DNA of 64,000 nt from Amycolatopsis anabasis. GTDB lineage: Bacteria; Actinomycetota; Actinomycetes; Mycobacteriales; Pseudonocardiaceae. The notes beneath the pieces are model-generated. The model saw only the letters and a list, made by a program, of their open reading frames with translations. It was not told where the DNA came from and ran no database searches. Shown piece by piece: positions 58,327 through 64,000 of the stretch; the stretch's first letter is position 1; each line of letters starts with the position of its first letter. Location: NCBI RefSeq assembly GCF_009765355.1, contig NZ_VTHK01000030.1, forward strand, positions 62,001-126,000. The letters run 5' to 3'. The position numbers and the translations under genes are program-made.

Positions 58327-59163
58327 GTGGTCGAACCCACCCAGTCGCGTACCGCTCCGGCGCCGATGCCTCCCGGGCCACCCCGCCGGTATGTCGCCCG
58401 GCTGGTCCTCGCCGGTGCACTCATCGTGACCGGCCTGGTGCTGGTCCTGACCATCGGCATCACCAGGGACGATCCGGAACCCGAGCCGCCGCAGCCGGAG
58501 TTCGTGGTGCCGCAGCTCAAACCGCCGCCGGGGGCGACCGCGCCCCGGCCGGCGCTGGCCGCCCCGGAGGACCGGCCGAAGGCCTCCGACGAGGCGGCGC
58601 TCGACGCGTGGTCCAAGCGCATCACCCGGATCATCCAGGTGCCCGCGCGGGTGCTCGCGGCCTACGGCCGGGCCGAGATGTGGATGCGGTCGGACCGGCC
58701 CGGCTGCAAGCTCTCCTGGGTCACCCTGGCCGGAATCGGCCGGGTCGAATCGCAGCACGGGCACTTCAACGGCGCCGAGGTGGGCGCGGACGGACGCCTG
58801 ACCAAGCCGATCGTCGGGCCGGTGCTGGACGGTTCGCCCGGGGTGCAGGCGGTGCGGGACACCGACGGCGGCCGGCTGGACGGCGACGCCACCTGGGACC
58901 ACGCGGTCGGTCCGATGCAGTTCCTGCCCGCGACCTGGCAGCGCTGGGCGGCCCGCGCGAACGGCGACGGCAATCCGGCGGATCCGCAGAACATCGACGA
59001 TTCGGCGCTCACCGCGGCGCGGTACCTGTGCTCCGGCGGCGCCGATCTGTCCACTCCGGACGGTTGGTGGGGCGCGGTCCTCACCTACAACCAGTCGGTG
59101 GCCTACGGGCAGGAGGTCTTCAGCGGCGCCGACGCCTACGCCGCCGCTAACCCGCCCGCGTGA
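58327..59163 (+). CDS. membrane-anchored lytic transglycosylase
   Basis: A 278-residue protein with one N-terminal membrane helix (residues about 21-41, ARLVLAGALIVTGLVLVLTI) and a Pro-rich linker. The catalytic SLT/MltB-type domain has LAGIGRVESQHGHFNGAEVG with the catalytic Glu, then WDHAVGPMQFLPATWQRWAA and DDSALTAARYLCSGG. It cleaves peptidoglycan glycan strands. Position after mazG and before eno matches LpqU (Rv1022, from memory). GTG start at 58327. Confidence 0.92.
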   Translation: MVEPTQSRTAPAPMPPGPPRRYVARLVLAGALIVTGLVLVLTIGITRDDPEPEPPQPEFVVPQLKPPPGATAPRPALAAPEDRPKASDEAALDAWSKRITRIIQVPARVLAAYGRAEMWMRSDRPGCKLSWVTLAGIGRVESQHGHFNGAEVGADGRLTKPIVGPVLDGSPGVQAVRDTDGGRLDGDATWDHAVGPMQFLPATWQRWAARANGDGNPADPQNIDDSALTAARYLCSGGADLSTPDGWWGAVLTYNQSVAYGQEVFSGADAYAAANPPA

Positions 59164-60034
59164 CGTCCTCCTCGACCAGATCGGCGTTGAGCGCGCCCGC
59201 CGCGCGGGCCGCGTCGCCGGCCGCGGTGATGATCGAGGCGGCCGGATCGACGGTGTTCCCGGCGGCCCACACCCACGGCACGCTGGTCCGCCCGGTGCGG
59301 TCCACGGTGACCAGACCGTCGCCGTCCCGCGCACAGCCCAGCGAGCCGAGCAGCGCGTCCTTGGGCACGAACACCGGCCGCACGAACAGCGCCTCGCGCG
59401 CGACCACGGTCCCGTCGGCCAGCGCGATCCCGGCCAGCCGCCCGTTCTCGATCACCAGCCGCTCCACCTTGCCCGGCGCCACGCGGGTGGTCCCGAGCCG
59501 CCGGGCGTCCTCGTCACCGATTTCGCCGGTGTGCGGGAAGAAGATCAGGTCGTCGGTCCACTGCCGCAGCAGCAGCGCGTGGTGCACCGAGCCCAGCACG
59601 CCGACCGGCCGGTCGCGCACCTCCCAGCCGTGGCAGTACGGGCAGTGGTGCACGTCGCCGCCCCACAGCTCGGCCACGCCCGGGATGTCCGGCAGTTCAT
59701 CGGTGAGTCCGGTGGTCACCAGGAGCCGCCGCGCCTCGATCACCCGGCCACCGGCCAGTTCGAGGGCCCGGTCGTGCCGCGCCCGGAGCACGGTGTCCTC
59801 GACGAACTCGCCGCCGAACCCGCGCACCTCGGCCCGTCCGATCCGCAGCAGCTCGGCCGGGGACAGGCCGTCCCGGGACAGGTAGCCGTGCAGGTTGGCG
59901 GCCGGGGCGTTGCGCGGATTTCCGGCGTCCACCACCACGACCCGCCGCCGCGCCCGGCTCAGCACCAGTGCCGCGCTCAGCCCGGCCGGGCCGCCGCCGA
60001 CGATCGCCACGTCGTATTTCTGTGTGTCGTTCAT
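59147..60034 (-). CDS. thioredoxin-reductase-like FAD oxidoreductase
   Basis: A 295-residue flavoprotein. The FAD loop is VAIVGGGPAGLSAALVLSRA, a redox motif CPYC sits in VHHCPYCHGWEV, and the C-terminal FAD motif is VPWVWAAGNTVDPAASIITA. The family is that of small thioredoxin-reductase-like oxidoreductases; the redox pair CPYC replaces the CATC of TrxB. It may reduce a disulfide partner or oxidise a dithiol. Its stop region overlaps the lytic transglycosylase 3' end by 17 bases. Preceded by two palindromes. Confidence 0.9.
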   Translation of the reverse strand: MNDTQKYDVAIVGGGPAGLSAALVLSRARRRVVVVDAGNPRNAPAANLHGYLSRDGLSPAELLRIGRAEVRGFGGEFVEDTVLRARHDRALELAGGRVIEARRLLVTTGLTDELPDIPGVAELWGGDVHHCPYCHGWEVRDRPVGVLGSVHHALLLRQWTDDLIFFPHTGEIGDEDARRLGTTRVAPGKVERLVIENGRLAGIALADGTVVAREALFVRPVFVPKDALLGSLGCARDGDGLVTVDRTGRTSVPWVWAAGNTVDPAASIITAAGDAARAAGALNADLVEEDVTRAG

Positions 60035-60065
60035 GCGACCGAGTTTCCGCAGCCGCGGCCAGGTT

Positions 60066-60093
60066 GGCAAAGTTCTTTGCCGGTTTGACAAAC
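60066..60093. promoter_or_regulatory. two palindromes upstream of the TrxR-like gene
   Basis: GGCAAAG-TT-CTTTGCC (60066-60081) is perfect, followed by GTTTG-A-CAAAC (60083-60093), also perfect. They share a CAAA/TTTG core. They lie 32-59 bases before the leftward gene's ATG and fill the gap to the leftward TPR gene. No regulator gene is adjacent, so the binder is unknown. Confidence 0.6.
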
Positions 60094-60109
60094 TCCCGAG
60101 CGTGCGAGG

Positions 60110-60514
60110 TCAGCCGCTCTGGGTCGCGATCCGCGCGCTGACCTCGCCGAGCGCCTCCTGGTAGGCGGGCACCGGGTTCATCGCCGACGCCATCCGCAAC
60201 TGGGCCAGCGCCTCGACCAGGCGGCCCAGCCGTTGCAGGGTCCGGCCCAGCACGAACCGCGCGTAGTGGTCCGACGGATCGAGTTCGACCACCCGGGTCA
60301 GGGCCTGTTCGGCGTGCCGGAGCTGGGCGGAGTGGAAGTAGGCGCGTCCGGCGAGCAGTTGCACGCTGGGCTTGTCCGGCTCGGCGTCCAGCACCGGTTC
60401 CAGTGCCTTCAGCGCGTCCAGCGGGCGTCGTTGCTCGACCAACGCCTCTGCTTGACGGAACGCCTGGAACCGGGCCTCGCCGGCATGATCCCGGGTGGGT
60501 TCCTCGTCAACCAT
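60110..60514 (-). CDS. TPR-repeat protein
   Basis: A 134-residue soluble protein of three tetratricopeptide repeats (ALVEQRRPLDALKALEPVLD, VQLLAGRAYFHSAQLRHAEQ, ARFVLGRTLQRLGRLVEALA). No enzyme domain; such proteins are scaffolds. It lies 75 bases upstream of the TrxR-like gene on the same strand and may be co-expressed with it. ATG at 60514. Confidence 0.85.
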   Translation of the reverse strand: MVDEEPTRDHAGEARFQAFRQAEALVEQRRPLDALKALEPVLDAEPDKPSVQLLAGRAYFHSAQLRHAEQALTRVVELDPSDHYARFVLGRTLQRLGRLVEALAQLRMASAMNPVPAYQEALGEVSARIATQSG

Positions 60515-60769
60515 GGTCCACTCGACGTTACCTGCGAAGCGTAACTTTCTCGACCCTTCTCACGGCCGCGCCAGTACCCGGTGGCGCCGTCGATCCGCTC
60601 GCGCGGGAGGTCCGCGTGACCGTTGTGCCGGGAGTAGTTCGCGGCCGGGGATCTCGGGGGTGGCTGGCATGGCCAGAGGGTGCCACCGGCCACCGACAGA
60701 AAACCGCTGGGCGCGAGAAGCCCAGGGGAGGTGTCGGGCTCGGGCGTCGGCATGATGGACTAGGCCGCC
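60515..60769. other. divergent gap, TPR and VOC genes
   Basis: A 255-base region between divergent starts. TGGCTGGCATGGCCA (60660-60674) is a short imperfect palindrome. No gene is supported, and I do not recognise an RNA motif. Confidence 0.3.
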
Positions 60770-61234
60770 ATGAGCGACGAACAGGATGTGCGGCACGCCG
60801 AGTACCTCGGCCTGGCGCCCTACCTTTACTACGCAGACGCCACCGAGGCGCTGGAGTGGCTCATCCGCGTCTTCGGCTTCACCGAGAAGGTGCGGTTCGT
60901 CGATTCGGCCGGACTCGTGTTCCAGGCGACCGTGCTGGCCGGGAACGCGGAGATCCAGCTGGCCGGGGTGGGCTCGGACTACTGGGAGGCCAAGGGCGTG
61001 GACGGCCCGGTCGGCCAGTTGAACATCGTTTACGTGGACGACGTCGAGGCGCAGTACGAGCGGGTGTGCGCCGCGCTCGGCGAGGGCGCCGACGTGTCCC
61101 GGCCGCAGGACCAGCCCTACGGCGCGCGGGTGTTCACCGTGCCGGACATCGGCGGCAACAGCTGGACGTTCTGGCAGCAGATCTCGGACACCGTGGATCT
61201 GCCGTCCGGCTGGCAGGAGGTCCGCCCCGAATGA
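60770..61234 (+). CDS. VOC-superfamily (glyoxalase-fold) protein
   Basis: A 154-residue protein with the paired βαβββ fold. GLAPYLYYADATEALEWLIR, then VFGFTEKVRFVDSAG, and near the end ARVFTVPDIGGNSWTFWQQI. These resemble the PhnB/glyoxalase-like subgroup. Putative metal ligands are not clear, so the activity is unknown. ATG at 60770. It precedes eno by 110 bases. Confidence 0.85.
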   Translation: MSDEQDVRHAEYLGLAPYLYYADATEALEWLIRVFGFTEKVRFVDSAGLVFQATVLAGNAEIQLAGVGSDYWEAKGVDGPVGQLNIVYVDDVEAQYERVCAALGEGADVSRPQDQPYGARVFTVPDIGGNSWTFWQQISDTVDLPSGWQEVRPE

Positions 61235-61344
61235 CCGACGGCGCGTGACGAACGCGACTGGCCTGCGTGCCTCCAACGGGTGATCATCGGCTACGGCTAC
61301 GCTGGGTGCCGTCGTCGCTGGCACAACCGGGTGAGGAGCAGAGT

Positions 61345-62631
61345 GTGGCGGTCATCGAGCAGGTAGGCGCGCGCGAAATCCTGGATTCGCGTGGCAACCC
61401 GACCGTAGAGGTGGAGGTGGCCCTCGAGGACGGCACGCTGGCGCGGGCCGCGGTCCCGTCGGGTGCGTCCACCGGCGAACACGAGGCCGTCGAACTGCGC
61501 GACGGCGACCCGGCGCGCTACGGCGGCAAGGGCGTGGAGCGCGCGGTCGCCGCGGTGCTCGACGAGATCGGCCCCGAACTCACCGGTGTGGATGCCGTCG
61601 ACCAGCGGATCGTCGACCAGAAGCTGGTCGACCTGGACGGCACCCCGGACAAGTCCCGCCTCGGCGCGAACGCGCTGCTCGGCGTGTCGCTGGCGGTGGC
61701 CAAGGCCGCGGCCGACTCGGCCGAACTGGAGCTGTTCCGCTACCTCGGCGGGCCGAACGCGCACGTGCTGCCGGTGCCGATGCTGAACATCCTCAACGGC
61801 GGTTCGCACGCGGACTCGAACGTCGACATCCAGGAGTTCATGATCGCGCCGATCGGCGCCGAGTCCTTCCGCGAGGCGCTGCGCTGGGGCGCCGAGGTCT
61901 ACCACTCGTTGAAGTCGGTGCTCAAGGGCCGCGGGCTGGCGACCGGCCTCGGCGACGAGGGCGGGTTCGCGCCGGACCTGCCGAACAACCGCGAGGCGCT
62001 GGACCTGATCCTCTCCGCGATCGAGAAGGCCGGGTACACGCCGGGCCGCGACGTCGCGCTCGCGCTGGACGTGGCCGCGACCGAGTTCTTCGCCGACGGC
62101 GCCTACACGTTCGAAGGCGCGAAGAAGAGCGCCGAGCAGCTCGCCGGGTACTACACCGACCTGATCAACTCGTACCCGCTGGTCTCCATCGAGGACCCGC
62201 TGGCCGAGGACGACTGGGACGGCTGGGTGCGGCTCACCTCGGAGATCGGCGAGCGGGTGCAGCTGGTCGGCGACGACCTCTTCGTCACCAACCCGGACCG
62301 GTTGGAGGAGGGCATCAACCGCCGCGCCGCGAACGCGCTGCTGGTCAAGGTCAACCAGATCGGCACGCTGTCCGAGACGCTGGACGCGGTGAACCTGGCC
62401 ACCTCCTACGGCTACAAGAGCATGATGAGCCACCGCTCCGGCGAGACCGAGGACACCACGATCGCCGACCTCGCGGTGGCCACCGGGGTCGGCCAGATCA
62501 AGACCGGCGCCCCGGCCCGCAGCGAGCGGGTCGCCAAGTACAACCAGTTGCTGCGCATCGAGGAGACCCTCGGCGACGCGGCGAGGTATGCCGGGGATCT
62601 GGCCTTCCCGAGATTCACTCCGGAACCCTGA
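61345..62631 (+). CDS. eno: enolase
   Basis: A 428-residue glycolytic enzyme interconverting 2-phosphoglycerate and phosphoenolpyruvate. REILDSRGNPTVEVEVALED is the N-terminal loop; metal and catalytic parts are VSIEDPLAEDDW, LVGDDLFVTNPDRL, NALLVKVNQIGTLSET with the catalytic Lys, and SHRSGETEDTTIADLAVATG. The GTG at 61345 (VAVIEQVGAREIL) has GAGGAG upstream. Followed 7 bases later by the FtsB-like gene. Confidence 0.98.
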   Translation: MAVIEQVGAREILDSRGNPTVEVEVALEDGTLARAAVPSGASTGEHEAVELRDGDPARYGGKGVERAVAAVLDEIGPELTGVDAVDQRIVDQKLVDLDGTPDKSRLGANALLGVSLAVAKAAADSAELELFRYLGGPNAHVLPVPMLNILNGGSHADSNVDIQEFMIAPIGAESFREALRWGAEVYHSLKSVLKGRGLATGLGDEGGFAPDLPNNREALDLILSAIEKAGYTPGRDVALALDVAATEFFADGAYTFEGAKKSAEQLAGYYTDLINSYPLVSIEDPLAEDDWDGWVRLTSEIGERVQLVGDDLFVTNPDRLEEGINRRAANALLVKVNQIGTLSETLDAVNLATSYGYKSMMSHRSGETEDTTIADLAVATGVGQIKTGAPARSERVAKYNQLLRIEETLGDAARYAGDLAFPRFTPEP

Positions 62632-62637
62632 TCCCCC

Positions 62638-63174
62638 ATGGCCGAGCGGGGTAGGGAGCGCAGCCGGCGCGGCGGCCGTGCGGAAGGCGCGTCCGCCCGC
62701 CGCCCGGAGCGTTCCCGGCGGGACACCGCGTCCCGGCGGGACGGCTCCGGAAAGGCACGGCTGCGCCGCGGGCTCAGCGCGAAGCGGGCCTCCGGTGCGG
62801 CCAAGGTGCTCGGCATGTCCACCACGCGGCGGGCCGCGGTGGTGGCCATCGTGGTGTGCGCGCTGGCGTTCACCATCGCGGTGCCGTTGCGCACCTACCT
62901 CACCCAGCGCTCCGAGGTGTCCGAGCAGCAGCAGCGCCGGGCGCAGCTGCAGGCCGAGGTGGCCGAGCTCGAGGCGCGCAAGAACCAGCTCTCCGATCCC
63001 GCGCAGATCGAGGCCGAGGCGCGGCGCCGCCTGCGGTACGTGATGCCCGGGGAGACGCCGTACATGGTGCAGCTGCCCGAGGACAAACCGGCCTCGCAGC
63101 CCCAGGCGCCGGGGCAGCAGTCGATCCCGCTCGGCGCGTGGTACGAACGCCTCTGGCGCGGCGTCGCCGGTTAG
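62638..63174 (+). CDS. FtsB/DivIC-family septum formation protein
   Basis: A 178-residue protein: a highly basic N-terminus (MAERGRERSRRGGRAEGASA), one membrane helix (about 62-82, RAAVVAIVVCALAFTIAVPL), then a coiled coil (SEQQQRRAQLQAEVAELEAR) and the DivIC-type YVMPGETPYMV segment. FtsB-like proteins join FtsL and FtsQ in the divisome. Position right after eno is the actinobacterial norm (Rv1024). The ATG at 62638 is 7 bases from the eno stop. Confidence 0.92.
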   Translation: MAERGRERSRRGGRAEGASARRPERSRRDTASRRDGSGKARLRRGLSAKRASGAAKVLGMSTTRRAAVVAIVVCALAFTIAVPLRTYLTQRSEVSEQQQRRAQLQAEVAELEARKNQLSDPAQIEAEARRRLRYVMPGETPYMVQLPEDKPASQPQAPGQQSIPLGAWYERLWRGVAG

Positions 63175-63206
63175 TGCCGTCTGCCCGCCCGTTAACCTTC
63201 GTAGCC

Positions 63207-63725
63207 GTGAGCAGCACCGGAACGCCCCAGTTCGAGCCCGTGACCGATGCCGACCGCGAGGTCATCCGGGAACAGCTCGGCCGCCCGCCGCGGGCGTTGC
63301 GGGCCGTCGCCGCGCGGTGCCCCAGCGGCCATCCCGCGGTCGTCCAGACCAATCCCCGCCTGGAGAACGGCACCCCGTTTCCCACGCTCTACTACCTGAC
63401 CTGCCCCCGGCTGGCGTCGATGGTCGGCCGGTTGGAGGCGTCCGGGCTGATGCGCGAGATGACCGAGCGCCTGGAAGCCGATCCCGGACTGGCCGACCGG
63501 TACCGGCGCGCGCACGAGTCGTACCTCGCGCAGCGCGACGCCATCGAGCCGCTCGGTCACCAGGTGACCGCGGGTGGCATGCCGGGGCGGGTCAAGTGCC
63601 TGCACGTGCACCTCGCGCACACGCTCGCGTGCGGTCCCGGGGTCAACCCGTTCGGTGACGAAACCCTGGCCCTGCTGAAGGCAACCGGCTGGCCCTCCGG
63701 TGACTGCGCCCCGTCCGGCGAGTAG
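63207..63725 (+). CDS. DUF501 protein
   Basis: A 172-residue protein of the DUF501 family, conserved in actinobacteria after the FtsB-like gene. DREVIREQLGRPPRALRAVA, FPTLYYLTCPRLASMVGRLE and PGRVKCLHVHLAHTLACGPG, with a conserved Cys-x-His-x-His, are its hallmarks; a metal site is plausible. Function unknown. Start GTG at 63207, 32 bases after the previous gene. The Ppx/GppA gene that often follows is beyond the right edge. Confidence 0.92.
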   Translation: MSSTGTPQFEPVTDADREVIREQLGRPPRALRAVAARCPSGHPAVVQTNPRLENGTPFPTLYYLTCPRLASMVGRLEASGLMREMTERLEADPGLADRYRRAHESYLAQRDAIEPLGHQVTAGGMPGRVKCLHVHLAHTLACGPGVNPFGDETLALLKATGWPSGDCAPSGE

Positions 63726-63809
63726 GTGCCGGGCGGGGAGGGTTGCCGTGGTCGTGGTACCCCGCGTGAAGGGGGCCGGATGGCCGCCCGACCGGTTGCC
63801 CGAAAAAAC

Positions 63810-63900
63810 GCAAGGGAGATTCGCTGCGTTTCTACAGTAGTAAAGGTCCCCCGCTCCCGATCTTCCGTAGTAAAGGTCCCTTGCTCCCGATTCGCGCGTA
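63810..63900. repeat. family B repeats, two half-copies (copy 3)
   Basis: GTAGTAAAGGTCCCCCGCTC (63837 on) and GTAGTAAAGGTCCCTTGCTC (63869 on) are tandem copies of the right half of the repeats at 6871 and 23875. They are preceded by AAGGGAGATTCGCTGCG, a relative of the left part. They lie past the DUF501 stop in a 275-base stretch without a visible gene. Confidence 0.75.
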
Positions 63901-64000
63901 ACGATGGGGCGGGCGGCGGAGATAGTTGGGCCAGGTGGGGGAATCTGGGTGTCCGGGGCAACCCGGGGCCGCCGGCGGGGGTGAAACCGGCAGACCGCTG
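63901..64000. other. non-coding end of window
   Basis: GC-rich sequence with CCGGGG-CAA-CCCGG (63954-63967), a small hairpin. No gene start or RNA that I can support; it may be the leader of a gene beyond the edge. Confidence 0.3.

Noticed and set aside
63974..64000. Start of a tRNA-Leu (GGTGAAACCGGCAGACCGCTG-like D-arm)
   Set aside because: The fragment CCGGCAGACCGC resembles a tRNA-Leu D-arm, but the acceptor/T8 positions do not fit and the sequence stops at the edge. More sequence would decide.
1..64000. Prophage, integrative element or transposon
   Set aside because: No integrase, transposase, phage structural gene or att-like duplication at a tRNA; the only tRNA (39922) is flanked by core genes.
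1..64000. Biosynthetic gene cluster
   Set aside because: The FadD-like gene at 29110 and DrrAB-type exporter at 14666 are isolated; there is no synthase or carrier-protein gene.

Overview
The window is chromosomal DNA from a high-GC actinobacterium. The best guess is a member of the Pseudonocardiaceae such as Amycolatopsis. This rests on strong GC bias at third codon positions, many GTG starts, 4-base stop/start overlaps, actinobacterial marker genes (rpfB, a Pmt-type protein mannosyltransferase, a DUF501 protein, an FtsB/DivIC-like protein after enolase), the absence of plasmid, phage or transposase genes, and several families of intergenic palindromes. No tool was run, so the genus is an inference. 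From memory, the core order (pmt, rsmI, pabB, metG, tatD, rpfB, ksgA, ispE, a FadD-like gene, pth, rplY, prs, glmU, mfd, mazG, eno, ftsB-like, DUF501) follows the Mycobacterium tuberculosis block around Rv1002c-Rv1025. Lineage-specific genes are inserted between these anchors.

Layout. 1-1043: start of a propionyl-CoA synthetase-like gene cut by the window edge. 1086-6357: an unfamiliar divergent locus. Three genes run leftward, two of them sharing a Gly/Ser/Thr-rich motif across their junction. Two run rightward: a two-helix membrane protein and a Ser/Thr kinase whose membrane part lies before the kinase domain. 6402-13680: YqeY-like protein, Pmt mannosyltransferase, RsmI, a TetR/quinone-reductase divergent pair, PabB and a DUF4185 protein. 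13978-17096: a GH25-like hydrolase and a PadR-controlled drug-type ABC exporter. 17158-31513: metG-tatD-rpfB-ksgA, then an inserted block (SAM riboswitch, metN-like gene, MFS exporter, TetR), then ispE, an ABC-F protein, a fatty-acyl adenylating enzyme and two tandem DivIVA-motif proteins. 31706-39993: pth-rplY, a lipoprotein, an HxlR-controlled oxidoreductase, prs-glmU, a TPR-GGDEF diguanylate cyclase and tRNA-Gln.

40203-52523 is mostly accessory: a desaturase with a TetR gene, a secreted protein, a 1418-residue regulator (BTAD, STAND ATPase, membrane helix, 14 WD40 repeats), a MarR/SDR pair, a sugar dehydrogenase-like lipoprotein, a rhodanese/TetR pair, and an ECF sigma gene overlapping a group-2-type sigma gene. 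52632-63725 returns to the conserved core: mfd, a SurA-like lipoprotein, mazG, a lytic transglycosylase, a thioredoxin-reductase-like enzyme, a TPR protein, a VOC protein, eno, an FtsB-like protein and a DUF501 protein.

Two themes link the genes. First, most accessory genes sit in divergent regulator/target pairs, and in each such gap I find a palindrome suitable as the operator. Second, every convergent gene junction with room for it carries a long inverted repeat, drawn from a few families that recur in the window; these are probably bidirectional terminators. The most promising candidate for something undescribed is the 1086-6357 locus, followed by the tandem DivIVA-motif pair, the overlapping sigma-factor pair and the convergent-junction palindrome families.
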